Source: Clostridium sp. UBA3947
GTDB taxonomy: Bacteria > Bacillota > Clostridia > Clostridiales > Clostridiaceae
Direction: 5' to 3'
Assembly: GCA_002385545.1 (NCBI GenBank)
Contig: DGDR01000245.1
Coordinates: 1-56,199, forward strand
DNA: 56,199 nt
The notes below the pieces were generated by a model. It was not told where the DNA came from. It did not search any database and saw only the letters and a program-made list of their open reading frames with translations. Made by a program: the position numbers and the translations under genes. This document shows positions 16,360 to 25,253 of this stretch, one piece after another. The number at the start of each line of letters is the position of its first letter. Position 1 is the first letter of the stretch.

Positions 16360-17721
16360 TTATTGCTCCTCATAAGCACACTTTAATGCTATGGCACATT
16401 CCAAACGCTTCTTAGTTATCTTACAACCAAGCTCATATGGTATATGAATGTCCTTATTAAAGTTATAGTTGTTTGCTTGACAACCACCACTGCAGTAGAA
16501 CCTAGCCCAGCAGCCCCTGCAAGTAGGCTTATTATATATATGGGCAGTCTTAAATTCCTGTGTTAATTCTTCATTAAAGCCTTCCTCAAAAAGGTTTCCT
16601 AGCTTGAAGTCTTGGTTCCCCACAAATTGATGGCAGGGATAAATATCACCTTCTGGAGTTACAGCTACATATTCATGGCCTGCTCCACAGCCGCTTATTC
16701 TTTTATATACACAAGGTCCACCATTTAAATCTATAGCAAAATGATAGAATTTAAATTCCTTGTCTGTACCTATTCTATCTTTCATTTCCTCAGTTAGTTT
16801 ATCGTATGAAGCATAAATTGCCTCCAAATCCTCTTCTCTTAAAGAAAGAGGATCACTTTCTGGTAAAACTACTGGTTCTATGGAAATTTCCTTAAAGCCT
16901 TCATTGGCTAAAGCAATAACATCCTCATAAAAATCAGTGTTATTTCTTGTATAAGTTCCTCTTGCATAATATTGTTTGCTCTTATCACGGCGTTCAACCA
17001 TTTTCTTTATTTTAGGAAGTATGTTTTCATAGGTACCGCTACCATCGTGCCTTACTCTTACCTTATCGTTAACTTCCTTTCGTCCATCTATAGACAAAAC
17101 TATATTTCCCATATTCTTATCTATATATTCCATTATTTCATCTGTTAATAAAGTAGCATTGGTAGTCATTGTAAATCTTATGTTTTTATTATGTATTTTT
17201 TCCTGTTCCTTTGCATATTCAACAATTTCCTTTATAGTATTAAAGGCTAACAGTGGTTCTCCACCAAAAAGGTCTATTTCTATGTTTTTTCTTGGTCCAG
17301 CGTTTTTTATTACAAAGTCCACTGCCTTTTTACCAACTTCAGCACTCATTAACATTCTATGTCCCTTGTATTCTCCTTCTTCTGCAAAACAATATTTGCA
17401 TTTCAAGTTACAGTCATGGGCAATGTTTAAACACATGGCTTTAATAAAGGACTTTGATTTATCATTCATAGCTATATCTTCATATTTATCCCCTGAATAA
17501 AGCATTTCTTCATCTATAAGCTCTTGTAGCTCAGAAAAAGCTTCTTCAAGTTCTTCTGTATTGTATTTATAACTAAGCTTTTTTATAGTTTCCTCTTTAT
17601 TTGGTATATTTTCTTCATCTAAAATATCATAAATAAGCTCGTCTACTATATGAACACATCCAGAATTTACGTCCAACACATAGTAGTCTCCACCTTGAAT
17701 AAATTTATGTATTAGAGCCAA
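16360..17721 (-). CDS. scfB: SCIFF peptide radical SAM/SPASM maturase
   Basis: This 453-residue radical SAM enzyme is of the CteB/Tte1186 type and forms Cys-to-side-chain thioether bonds in the SCIFF precursor. The N-terminal 90 residues form a RiPP recognition element-like domain. The radical SAM cluster motif CX3CX2C is CNLKCKYCF at about 99-107. The SPASM/twitch domain begins at CGAGHEYVAV and continues through CHQF, CRGCWARFYCSGGC and a final Cys near 437, giving ligands for two auxiliary 4Fe-4S clusters. Start is TTG at 17721, chosen because AGGAGG lies 7 bases upstream. The precursor gene is immediately upstream, across a hairpin-rich spacer. Confidence 0.95.
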   Translation of the reverse strand: MALIHKFIQGGDYYVLDVNSGCVHIVDELIYDILDEENIPNKEETIKKLSYKYNTEELEEAFSELQELIDEEMLYSGDKYEDIAMNDKSKSFIKAMCLNIAHDCNLKCKYCFAEEGEYKGHRMLMSAEVGKKAVDFVIKNAGPRKNIEIDLFGGEPLLAFNTIKEIVEYAKEQEKIHNKNIRFTMTTNATLLTDEIMEYIDKNMGNIVLSIDGRKEVNDKVRVRHDGSGTYENILPKIKKMVERRDKSKQYYARGTYTRNNTDFYEDVIALANEGFKEISIEPVVLPESDPLSLREEDLEAIYASYDKLTEEMKDRIGTDKEFKFYHFAIDLNGGPCVYKRISGCGAGHEYVAVTPEGDIYPCHQFVGNQDFKLGNLFEEGFNEELTQEFKTAHIYNKPTCRGCWARFYCSGGCQANNYNFNKDIHIPYELGCKITKKRLECAIALKCAYEEQ

Positions 17722-17795
17722 AGTTACATCCTCCTAACAAAATTATTTATGTACAATAATATTCATTTCATAAAAAACTATTATAAGCAAACAAA

Positions 17796-17817
17796 ATGTG
17801 CAACTATAGTTGCACAT
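17796..17817. repeat. Perfect 22-base palindrome in the scfA-scfB spacer
   Basis: The sequence ATGTGCAACTA followed by its exact reverse complement TAGTTGCACAT forms a 22-base perfect palindrome. On the minus strand it is followed by TTTGTTTG, so it may act as a leaky terminator between the peptide gene and its maturase. The arm GTTGCAC is the core shared with the other dispersed hairpins of this window. Confidence 0.7.
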
Positions 17818-17824
17818 GAAATAA

Positions 17825-17865
17825 GCAGTAACTGAAGGGAAGTTACTCCCTTATATTGTTACTGC
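17825..17865 (-). promoter_or_regulatory. Two-part hairpin just after the SCIFF gene
   Basis: GCAGTAAC (17825-17832) pairs with GTTACTGC (17858-17865), enclosing a second stem AAGGGA/TCCCTT (17835-17852). It starts 12 bases after the SCIFF stop codon on the minus strand and could stabilise the 3' end of the peptide mRNA, so that precursor exceeds maturase. Confidence 0.55.
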
Positions 17866-17877
17866 TGCCCTATGATT

Positions 17878-18015
17878 TTAGTTTTCACAGGCTAAGTTTG
17901 CAACGGTGCAAGAAGTCTTGCAAGCGGACTGGCATGAATTTGCACATTCTTTGCATCCAGGCTTTGCTAAGCTATTCTTTAAATTTGCTTTATTTACTGT
18001 TCTAATATGTTTCAC
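17878..18015 (-). CDS. scfA: SCIFF ranthipeptide precursor (six Cys in forty-five residues)
   Basis: This 45-residue precursor starts at GTG (18015), with GGAGGG 6 bases upstream. The leader MKHIRTVNKANLKNSLAKPG is followed by a Cys-rich core with Cys at 21, 24, 28, 32, 36 and 43: exactly six Cys in 45 residues, the defining feature of the SCIFF family. Thr37 follows Cys36. In the studied homologue CteA the maturase links Cys32 to Thr37, and both residues are present here. The peptide is modified by the adjacent ScfB. SCIFF-type ranthipeptides have been linked to cell-density signalling in solventogenic Clostridium. Confidence 0.97.
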   Translation of the reverse strand: MKHIRTVNKANLKNSLAKPGCKECANSCQSACKTSCTVANLACEN

Positions 18016-18086
18016 TTTCTAGCCCTCCATTCCAAAAAACACTTCACTTGCATTATAACACATAAAGTTGTTTAAATAAAGTATTT

Positions 18087-18455
18087 CTATATATTTATAC
18101 CAAGCATACCGGATAAAGCTCCTACTAAAATGGCAATCAGCAATCTTAATAATTCTGTAGTACCAAATGAAATATTCTTAAAAAGCAACGCTGACAATAT
18201 GTATATTAGTAACATATAAAACACAGCTACTAATATACCTACTAGCCAACCATTCTTATTGTTTTTCCTTGCAGAATAAATAGCACCATATACAACACTA
18301 AGGCAGGTAGCAATCACATAATATACTGAAATAAATTGAGTGTTTACCTCTTTAAAAGTCATAATAATACTAAATATTATTAGTAGTGCAATAGTTATTA
18401 AAACAGACCTCAAAACTCCCATAGAAATCTTAGTAAAAAAAGCCTTTTGCTCCAT
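18087..18455 (-). CDS. TIGR04086/YrzE-type membrane protein
   Basis: This small membrane protein of 122 residues has four predicted helices and belongs to the family that regularly lies beside yajC and the SCIFF genes in Clostridia (YrzE position in Bacillus). Its function is unknown. I start at the ATG at 18455, where GGGAGGTG precedes it by 7 bases, rather than at the TTG six bases upstream. The C-terminus GALSGMLGINI is a glycine-rich helix. Its position between yajC and scfA suggests a link to export, but this is association only. Confidence 0.85.
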   Translation of the reverse strand: MEQKAFFTKISMGVLRSVLITIALLIIFSIIMTFKEVNTQFISVYYVIATCLSVVYGAIYSARKNNKNGWLVGILVAVFYMLLIYILSALLFKNISFGTTELLRLLIAILVGALSGMLGINI

Positions 18456-18519
18456 AAACAAACACCTCCCATCTACTAATTATCTATGTAGACTGAAGGT
18501 GTTTTAGTACTAGATAAGC

Positions 18520-18843
18520 TTATTTCTTTACTTTTTTAGTGTCGTTTTTTTCTACCGTTTTGTTCTCTACCTTACTTTCATTTATAACGTGAGAAATTCC
18601 TTGCTTTGAAAGCTTAATTCTAGCTCTATCTGGGCCAGTTTGTAACAATATGTAATCATCTTCTATACTAGTGATTTTTCCAACGATACCGCCCTTGGTC
18701 ATAATTTCATCATTTAGCTTTAAAGAATTTAACATTGCATTATACTTTTTCTTCCTTCTATTTTCAGGAACGAAAATTAAAAGATAAAACATTGCCATCA
18801 TTATCACTATTGATATGATAAATCCTTTTACATCTCCAGTCAT
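18520..18843 (-). CDS. yajC: Preprotein translocase subunit YajC
   Basis: This 107-residue YajC is a single-helix inner-membrane partner of SecDF. The membrane helix is at about residues 7-25, followed by FVPENRRKKKYNAMLNSLK and then the conserved GDEIMTKGGI-like segment (LNDEIMTKGGIVGKI). The C-terminal tail is lysine-rich. SD AAGGAGG lies before the ATG. It lies between tgt and the TIGR04086 gene, as in the Bacillus tgt-yajC-yrzE order. Confidence 0.95.
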   Translation of the reverse strand: MTGDVKGFIISIVIMMAMFYLLIFVPENRRKKKYNAMLNSLKLNDEIMTKGGIVGKITSIEDDYILLQTGPDRARIKLSKQGISHVINESKVENKTVEKNDTKKVKK

Positions 18844-18887
18844 TAATACAACCCTCCTTATAAAGAAAAATTTATGCCTAATTAATT

Positions 18888-20018
18888 CTAGCCCTTTTGA
18901 CTAAATTGTTCAACCATTTTATCCTTAAATTTATAAAATTCATTGTTTTCTATAGCAGTTCTTATATCTTCCATCAATTTGTTATAGAAATATAAATTAT
19001 GCAGTACACATAAGCGCATAGCTAGCATTTCTTTAGCTTTAAAAAGATGTCTTATATAAGCTCTACTATAGTGTTTACATGCAGGGCATCCACAACCTTC
19101 ATCAATAGGTTTAGAATCTAGTTCATATTTTGCATTCATTAGATTTATCTTTCCAAATTGGTTAAATACATGGCCATGGCGTCCGTTTCTAGCTGGTAGG
19201 ACACAATCGAAAAAGTCAACACCTCTAGCTACCCCTTCTAAAATATTAATTGGTGTTCCTACTCCCATCAAGTAAACAGGCTTATCTTCAGGCAAATTAG
19301 GGACTACTGCCTCTATAATTCTGTACATTTCTTCATGGGTTTCTCCTACTGCCAAGCCACCAATAGCATATCCATCAAGATCAAGCTTTGCAATCTCCTT
19401 GGCATGGGCTATTCTTATATCCTCATAAATTCCACCTTGATTTATACCAAAAAGCATCTGATTTTTATTTATGGTTGTATCAAGAGAGTTTAAGCGTTTC
19501 ATCTCCTCAATACACCTATGTAGCCATCGGGTGGTTCTTGCCACTGATTTTTCAACATATTCTCTAGGGGATGGATTGGGTATACATTCATCAAAAGCCA
19601 TAGCAATAGTTGAAGCCAAATTGCTTTGAATCCTCATACTTTCCTCAGGACCCATAAATATCCTTTTTCCATCTATATGAGAATTAAAATACACCCCTTC
19701 TTCTTCTATTTTTCTTATTCCTGCTAGTGAAAAAACTTGAAAGCCACCAGAATCTGTTAGGATAGGTCTATCCCAATTCATAAATTTATGCAGTCCACCT
19801 AGCTTATAAACTACTTCATCCCCTGGTCTTAAATGTAGGTGGTAGGTATTTGAAAGCTCTACCTGGCATCCTATTTCCTTTAAATCCATAGAGGATACTG
19901 CACCTTTAATTGCAGCTAGAGTACCTACATTCATAAAGACTGGTGTTTGGATAGTACCGTGCACTGTTGTAAAGGTTCCTCTTTTCGCCTTGCCTTCTTT
20001 TTTTAATATTTTAAACAT
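18888..20018 (-). CDS. tgt: Queuine tRNA-ribosyltransferase
   Basis: This 376-residue TGT exchanges guanine 34 for preQ1 in tRNAs with GUN anticodons. Catalytic aspartates lie in TDSGGFQVFS (about residue 90) and in FDCVLPARNGRHG (about 264-276). The zinc site is CGCPAC with a following Cys/His in RLCVLHN. With QueA encoded directly upstream, it performs consecutive steps of queuosine modification. The free-standing preQ1 genes are not in this window. Confidence 0.98.
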   Translation of the reverse strand: MFKILKKEGKAKRGTFTTVHGTIQTPVFMNVGTLAAIKGAVSSMDLKEIGCQVELSNTYHLHLRPGDEVVYKLGGLHKFMNWDRPILTDSGGFQVFSLAGIRKIEEEGVYFNSHIDGKRIFMGPEESMRIQSNLASTIAMAFDECIPNPSPREYVEKSVARTTRWLHRCIEEMKRLNSLDTTINKNQMLFGINQGGIYEDIRIAHAKEIAKLDLDGYAIGGLAVGETHEEMYRIIEAVVPNLPEDKPVYLMGVGTPINILEGVARGVDFFDCVLPARNGRHGHVFNQFGKINLMNAKYELDSKPIDEGCGCPACKHYSRAYIRHLFKAKEMLAMRLCVLHNLYFYNKLMEDIRTAIENNEFYKFKDKMVEQFSQKG

Positions 20019-20061
20019 ACAATCACATCCTTTGTTAATGAATGTCTTAACCTTGTTAGCT

Positions 20062-21096
20062 TTATTTTATAAACATAGCATCTCCAAAGCTGAAAAATCT
20101 AAATCGCTCTTCTATAGCCTTATTGTAAGCCTTCATTATATTGTCTTTACCAGCTAAGGCACTTACCAACATAATCAAGGTAGATTCCGGTAAATGAAAA
20201 TTAGTTATCAAGGAATCTACTATTTTAAATTTATAGCCAGGATATATAAAAATATCAGTCCAGCCACTCTTAGCAATTAGATAACCATCGTCTTTTGCTA
20301 CACTTTCTAGAGTTCTGCAGGATGTAGTTCCTACAGCTATAATTCTTCCACCATTACTTTTAACCTTATTAATTTTATTGCAGTTTTCTTCGTCTAACAT
20401 ATAAAACTCAGAATGCATTTTATGCTCTTCAATTACATCCACTTTCACAGGCCGAAATGTACCTAAGCCTACATGGAGTGTTACATAGGCTATTTCAACA
20501 CCCTTTTTCTCGATATTCTCTAGTAGTTCCTTAGTAAAATGTAAACCAGCGGTAGGTGCCGCTGCTGAACCAAGAGTCTTAGAATATACCGTTTGATATC
20601 TTTCCTTATCCTCTAGTTCTTCTGTGATATATGGAGGTAAGGGCATTTGGCCTAGCTCATCCAAAACCTCCTCAAAAATCCCATCATAATAAAACTCAAT
20701 TATTCTATTTCCCTCTTCTAATATATCTACTACCTTAGCCTTAAGTCTTCCATTACCAAAAATAAATTCAGTACCAATCTTTGCTCTTTTCCCAGGCTTA
20801 ACTAGACTTTCCCACTTATCCCCTTCTGTTCTTTTTAAAAGCAAAAATTCTATTTTACCGCCTGAGCCCACTTTTTCACCAATCAATCTTGCTGGCATTA
20901 CTCTAGTATCATTTAGTACTAGGCAATCTCCTTCCTTTAGGTACTGGATAATATTCTTAAAGGTAGTCTCTTCTATTTCCCCAGTATTTTTATCTAAAAT
21001 CATTAGTCTAGACTCATCTCTTTTTTCCAAAGGATGTTGAGCAATTAATTCCTTTGGTAAGTCAAAATAAAAATCCTCTACTTTCAAATCTAACAC
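20062..21096 (-). CDS. queA: S-adenosylmethionine:tRNA ribosyltransferase-isomerase
   Basis: This 344-residue QueA transfers and isomerises the ribosyl part of SAM onto preQ1-tRNA to give epoxyqueuosine. It has the family's FYFDLPKELIAQHPLEKRD opening, then LNDTRVMPARL, APTAGLHFT and the C-terminal NFHLPESTLIMLVSALAG. It lies 11 bases after ruvB and before tgt. The next enzyme, QueG (epoxyqueuosine reductase), is not intact here; the QueG-like gene at 3711-4416 is broken, but true QueG may be elsewhere. Confidence 0.97.
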   Translation of the reverse strand: MLDLKVEDFYFDLPKELIAQHPLEKRDESRLMILDKNTGEIEETTFKNIIQYLKEGDCLVLNDTRVMPARLIGEKVGSGGKIEFLLLKRTEGDKWESLVKPGKRAKIGTEFIFGNGRLKAKVVDILEEGNRIIEFYYDGIFEEVLDELGQMPLPPYITEELEDKERYQTVYSKTLGSAAAPTAGLHFTKELLENIEKKGVEIAYVTLHVGLGTFRPVKVDVIEEHKMHSEFYMLDEENCNKINKVKSNGGRIIAVGTTSCRTLESVAKDDGYLIAKSGWTDIFIYPGYKFKIVDSLITNFHLPESTLIMLVSALAGKDNIMKAYNKAIEERFRFFSFGDAMFIK

Positions 21097-21107
21097 CTCT
21101 TTAGTAA

Positions 21108-22148
21108 TTATTCCTTCTCAAACAAGGGCAATTGTTCAATATTATCTTTTACTCTGCTTCTTTTGGTATGTTTATAAGCTTTATCTGTTGCTACCCTACC
21201 TCTTGGAGTTCTTATAATAAAGCCCTTTTGAAGCAAATAAGGCTCATACACGTCCTCTATAGTGTCCAACTCTTCACCTATAAAATAGGATAAGGTTTCT
21301 ATACCTACTGGTCCACCAGAAAAGTTATCTATTATAGCTTCTAGTATTCGATTATCCACTCGGTCAAAGCCTTCTTCATCTACTTCTAATAGTTCTAAGG
21401 CTTCTTTAGCATCCTGTAGCTTAATTATATTTTCTCCTTTTACTTGAGAATAATCCCTAACCCTCTTTAAAAGTCTATTAGCTATTCTCGGTGTTCCCCT
21501 GGACCTTCGTGCAATTTCAAAGGCACTGTCTTCCGTTATTTCACAGCCTAGCACCGCTGCAGATCTAACTACAATTTCCTTTAACTCCTCACTGCTATAG
21601 TATTCCATAGCACATAATACTCCAAATCTATCTCTTAAAGGAGAAGTCAACAAACCTACTCTTGTAGTAGCACCTATTAAAGTAAAGTTAGGCAAATCTA
21701 ATCTAATAGATTTAGCTGCGGCGCCTTTTCCAATGACAATATCTAAGGCATAATCCTCCATAGCAGGGTATAAAATTTCTTCTACACTCCTATTTAGTCT
21801 GTGAATTTCGTCTATAAACAAGACATCCTTGCTATTTAAGGTAGTTAATATAGCAGCCAAATCACCAGCTCTTTCTATGGCTGGTCCAGAAGTTACTTTT
21901 AAATTTCCTCCCATTTGCTTGGCTATAATATTGGCCAAGGTAGTTTTACCCAAACCGGGAGGTCCATATAATAGCACATGATCTAGCGCTTCATTTCTCT
22001 CTTGAGCCGCCTTTATAAAAACCTTAAGCTTATCTACTACCTTTTTTTGACCGATATATTCATCAAGAGTTTGAGGACGCAAACTGTATTCAGAATTATT
22101 CTCTTCTATAAAAGCCATTGATGATAAAATTCTTTCATCCATTGCCAA
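21108..22148 (-). CDS. ruvB: Holliday junction branch migration ATPase RuvB
   Basis: This 346-residue AAA+ motor drives branch migration with RuvA. It has the N-terminal LRPQTLDEYIGQ, Walker A GPPGLGKTTLAN (about residues 60-71), Walker B FIDEIHRLNR, sensor GATTRVGLLTSPLRDRFG with the arginine finger, and a C-terminal winged helix (GRVATDKAY). It lies 7 bases after ruvA. RuvC is not present in the window. Confidence 0.98.
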   Translation of the reverse strand: MAMDERILSSMAFIEENNSEYSLRPQTLDEYIGQKKVVDKLKVFIKAAQERNEALDHVLLYGPPGLGKTTLANIIAKQMGGNLKVTSGPAIERAGDLAAILTTLNSKDVLFIDEIHRLNRSVEEILYPAMEDYALDIVIGKGAAAKSIRLDLPNFTLIGATTRVGLLTSPLRDRFGVLCAMEYYSSEELKEIVVRSAAVLGCEITEDSAFEIARRSRGTPRIANRLLKRVRDYSQVKGENIIKLQDAKEALELLEVDEEGFDRVDNRILEAIIDNFSGGPVGIETLSYFIGEELDTIEDVYEPYLLQKGFIIRTPRGRVATDKAYKHTKRSRVKDNIEQLPLFEKE

Positions 22149-22155
22149 AATCCTT

Positions 22156-22749
22156 TCAATTCATTAGTTGCTTTAAAGCATCTTTTATTATAGTTTCTAG
22201 GGGCGCAGCCACATCGATATTTTTTAGGGCTGTTGCCGCTTCTTTTTCAGAGTATCCTAGGGATATCAAGGCGGCTAATGCATCGCTTAGAATAGAACTT
22301 TGCTCTTTGCTTTCTACACTTAACCCCTCTTCGTTAACTGCACACAGCTTCTTCATTTTATCCTGTAACTCTAATATAATTCTTTGTGCAATCTTTTTGC
22401 CAACTCCCGGAGCCCTGCACAAAGCCTTCTCGTCTCCAGTAGCAATAGAATATTGCAAGGTATCTACATCTAAAATAGATTGTATGGATAGTGCAGCCTT
22501 AGCTCCTACACCATTGATATTTATTAGTAAAAGGAACATTTCCAGCTCATCTCTAGTACTAAAGCCGTAAAGGCCTATAAAATCTTCTCTAACCATTTGA
22601 TATGTATACAATAATACCTCATCATCTATTTTAGGAAGCTTGGTTAATGTACTACCAGGGACAAATATTTTATATCCTATACCATTGTTCTCAATAACTA
22701 CATAATCCTTATAAAATCCTTTATATTTCCCTTTTATATATTCATACAT
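22156..22749 (-). CDS. ruvA: Holliday junction DNA-binding protein RuvA
   Basis: This 197-residue RuvA forms a tetramer on four-way junctions and recruits RuvB. The start is set at 22749 (MYEYIKGKYKG), because AGGAGG lies 8 bases upstream and this matches the normal RuvA N-terminus; an in-frame Met at 22812 would add 21 unrelated residues. The N-terminal OB domain is at 1-62, helix-hairpin-helix motifs GVGAKAALSI and RAPGVGKKIAQRIILEL at about 70-130, and the C-terminal domain III (ALISLGYSEKEA) binds RuvB. Confidence 0.97.
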   Translation of the reverse strand: MYEYIKGKYKGFYKDYVVIENNGIGYKIFVPGSTLTKLPKIDDEVLLYTYQMVREDFIGLYGFSTRDELEMFLLLININGVGAKAALSIQSILDVDTLQYSIATGDEKALCRAPGVGKKIAQRIILELQDKMKKLCAVNEEGLSVESKEQSSILSDALAALISLGYSEKEAATALKNIDVAAPLETIIKDALKQLMN

Positions 22750-22815
22750 AAACACTTCCTCCTCATTAACTCTATCATATACTACTTTACCATCCGATAA
22801 GTAATAATTCAATAA

Positions 22816-22846
22816 TAAACCCTTAGCATAAAATGCTAAGGGTTTA
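22816..22846 (-). terminator. Hairpin terminator between the bofC-like gene and ruvA
   Basis: TAAACCCTTAGCAT and ATGCTAAGGGTTTA form a long perfect stem around a short AT loop. On the minus strand it is followed by TTATTGAATTATT, a weak T-rich tail. It falls after the stop at 22853 of the bofC-like gene and so separates it from the ruvAB transcript. Confidence 0.75.
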
Positions 22847-22852
22847 CAAGAC

Positions 22853-23440
22853 CTATGAACAAATAGCCATTAATTCATCTAAAGCCTCTTCTTTATTTTC
22901 ATATTCATACTTAAATTCCTTAAGGTTTTTCTGAGCACTTTCCGGAAAGGTTTCTAAATTTCTATCAGTTATATCCTCCTCCGGCTTTTCTATGTAAAGA
23001 TTACCGTAATAATCACACTTAAATACAGCTATAAAATCTTTATCGGTAACACCTATGTAATACCTGCCTGGAACATAAGGTGTATCTTTTACAAATAAAA
23101 TTTCATTCTGTTTTTCTTCTACAAATTCAAAGTTATCCTTACTATAATACTCCTTAACCTTGTTTAAGGTTATGTCACCAGCTATAAAATTTTTTAACTC
23201 TTGAAGGGAAACTTCAAGTTTGCTAACTTCAGTATTATTATTGCGTAGCTTTAAAATAATCTTTGAGTTTTCTGATAAAATTCTTTCAACGGTCCTTGTC
23301 TTTGATAGGACGTCTACATTTTCATTAGATTTAATAGCATTTCTATTTATAAGCTTTATAGCAACATTAAAACTAATAGCAAATATTAAAACAACACTTA
23401 GGGTAAAGATTATAAAATAATCAACCTTACTAAATCTCAT
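22853..23440 (-). CDS. BofC-like membrane-anchored sporulation protein
   Basis: This 195-residue protein has one N-terminal membrane helix (about 9-30) and an extracytoplasmic part. Its C-terminal half (FVKDTPYVPGRYYIGVTDKDFIAVF and following) resembles the BofC C-terminal domain; in Bacillus BofC inhibits the SpoIVB protease that signals sigma-K activation. Position supports this: bofC lies just upstream of ruvAB in Bacillus subtilis as well. The N-terminal part is not clearly BofC-like, so I give no symbol. SD AAGGAG before ATG. Confidence 0.7.
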   Translation of the reverse strand: MRFSKVDYFIIFTLSVVLIFAISFNVAIKLINRNAIKSNENVDVLSKTRTVERILSENSKIILKLRNNNTEVSKLEVSLQELKNFIAGDITLNKVKEYYSKDNFEFVEEKQNEILFVKDTPYVPGRYYIGVTDKDFIAVFKCDYYGNLYIEKPEEDITDRNLETFPESAQKNLKEFKYEYENKEEALDELMAICS

Positions 23441-23593
23441 AATATCACTCCTTCTTTATTACCAAACAACAAGGATGTTATTTACAATAACCATTTGTGT
23501 TTTTGGTAATACTTAACATATTGATTCTAAGTGATATTATGGACATTTTTACCTGATTTTATACCCTATACCCTAATAAATATAATTAATTTG

Positions 23594-23878
23594 TTATTGA
23601 CTGGTTTCATCTAGATACTGCAATAAATCTTCACCTAAATCTACATCAAAGTAGCAATTTTCAATTTTACTTAAATCTCTATAAAGTACATTAAGACGGT
23701 TTATTAGTATTTGAACTGGTTCATTATTTTCCTTTGAAACTGCTTCTTCTATAACCCCTTTATTGTCTGCATCGTCAGCGGTAATATCTAACAATTTCTT
23801 TATGGCTTCTTCATACTCCTCAATTTTTATACAAATGTTATTGTATAAATCTCTGATTTGTGCAAACTTTAGCTTCAT
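23594..23878 (-). CDS. Small acidic helical protein, unknown
   Basis: This 94-residue protein is not recognised. It is acidic and predicted to be almost entirely helical, with heptad-like spacing of Leu/Ile (LYNNICIKIEEYEEAIKKLL; ILINRLNVLYRDLSKIE), so a short antiparallel coiled coil is likely. There is no signal peptide or membrane segment. GGGGGAG lies 6 bases before the ATG, supporting translation. It stands alone between the BofC-like gene and a 480-base gap. Confidence 0.6.
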   Translation of the reverse strand: MKLKFAQIRDLYNNICIKIEEYEEAIKKLLDITADDADNKGVIEEAVSKENNEPVQILINRLNVLYRDLSKIENCYFDVDLGEDLLQYLDETSQ

Positions 23879-24360
23879 AAAAACTCCCCCTAAGTATACA
23901 TTTAATTTTATAATTTAAATCCGTGAAAATTGGCTTTCCATGGATTATTAAGCTAATCAAAACATTGAAGTAGCAATTGCTTGCTACCTTATATTTTTAC
24001 ACACCATAAAAAATATTCTACACTAATTCAATAAATCCTGCTATTTTTATAAAAACAATATTTTTATTCAGTCTATGCTACCAAGTCATAGAAAGTCAAT
24101 AATTCAACGTTTTTATAAATAAATCCCTTAATGCACTAACAGTATACCACAATATAATTCAATCTGCCAAGTATTCAATAGCATATGCAATAGGCTGTAT
24201 ATTTATATATTCAACATAATTCTTTCATGATGTCCTCTTATATATGGTAATTTATCATATTTTTACATATATTAGTACAAAAAATCACTCCTTTAGTTGA
24301 ATAGATTCAACCTTTAGAGTGATTATGTATAATAATTATATCCAAATCAAACCGTAACTG
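23879..24360. other. AT-rich intergenic region
   Basis: No reading frame of note is present. The stretch contains a small hairpin GTAGCAA-TTGC-TTGCTAC (23970-23987) and, at its right end, the yebC terminator. The SD of the 94-residue protein is at the left end. I do not see a clear promoter or a recognisable structured RNA in the remaining sequence. Confidence 0.5.
24278..24325 (-). terminator. Terminator of yebC
   Basis: On the minus strand AATCACTC pairs with GAGTGATT, with a second internal stem GTTGAAT/ATTCAAC, and the hairpin ends in TTTTTTG. It starts about 35 bases after the yebC stop. Confidence 0.88.
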
Positions 24361-25101
24361 TTAGCCTTCCCAGCCCTCAGGGAACTCAGCATTGTGGTAA
24401 ACATCTTGAACATCATCATCATCTTCTAAAGTGTCCAACATTTTCTGGAACTTAGCAGCAGTTTCTTCATCAATTTCTGTATAAGTGTCAGGCACCATCT
24501 TTACTTCTGCCTCCAAGAACTCCAAGCCTTTAGCCTCCAAAGCTTCTCTTACCGTTCCAAAATCATCTGGAGCTGTGGTTATAATGAACACCTCTTCTTC
24601 TGAAGCAAAATCTTCTGCTCCCGCTTCTAAGGCTTCCATCATCAATTCATCTTCATCAAGTTCGTCAGTTTTCTCTATAACAATTTGTCCCTTCTTCTGG
24701 AACATAAAAGACACACATCCTGTAGCTCCCAAGTTACCACCATACTTTGTGAAAGCATGTCTCACATTACCAGCACTTCTATTTTTATTATCAGTTAATA
24801 CATTAACTATAACTGCTATTCCAGAAGGACCATATCCTTCATAAACTATTTCTTCATAGTTAACTGCATCCATTTCACCAGAGCTCTTTTTAATTACTCT
24901 GTTTATGGTATCTTGAGGCATATTATTTGCTTTAGCTTTAGCAATTACATCCCTTAATTTAGTATTAGTATCTGGGTTTGGCCCACCATTTTTAACGGCT
25001 AAAGCTAGTTCCTTACCTAGCTTTGTGAATATTTTCCCTCTTTTTGCATCAGTTTTGCTCTTTTTAGCTTGAATATTATGCCATTTTGAATGTCCGGACA
25101 T
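24361..25101 (-). CDS. yebC: YebC/PmpR-family protein
   Basis: This 246-residue YebC/TACO1-family protein has the hallmark N-terminus MSGHSKWHNIQAKK. KRGKIFTKLGKELALAVK and GGNLGATGCVSFMFQKKG follow, then a C-terminal acidic domain. Members act as DNA-binding regulators or, in more recent work, help ribosomes translate proline-rich stretches; which applies here is not decidable. Monocistronic, with its own terminator and an SD AGGAG before the ATG. Confidence 0.95.
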   Translation of the reverse strand: MSGHSKWHNIQAKKSKTDAKRGKIFTKLGKELALAVKNGGPNPDTNTKLRDVIAKAKANNMPQDTINRVIKKSSGEMDAVNYEEIVYEGYGPSGIAVIVNVLTDNKNRSAGNVRHAFTKYGGNLGATGCVSFMFQKKGQIVIEKTDELDEDELMMEALEAGAEDFASEEEVFIITTAPDDFGTVREALEAKGLEFLEAEVKMVPDTYTEIDEETAAKFQKMLDTLEDDDDVQDVYHNAEFPEGWEG

Positions 25102-25253
25102 TATGTACTCCTCCTAAAAAAACATAAATTATAACTATATCAATTTTCTTAAAGCAAATCTTGAAATATTATATCATATAAACAAATGAAACTTCAACTC
25201 TCATCAAGTTAATTTTGGCAAAAGGTAAATATATCCAATATCTATTAATTCTT

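Noticed and set aside
22750..22812. 21-residue N-terminal extension of RuvA
   Set aside because: The SD AGGAGG and the family N-terminus both point to the Met at 22749.
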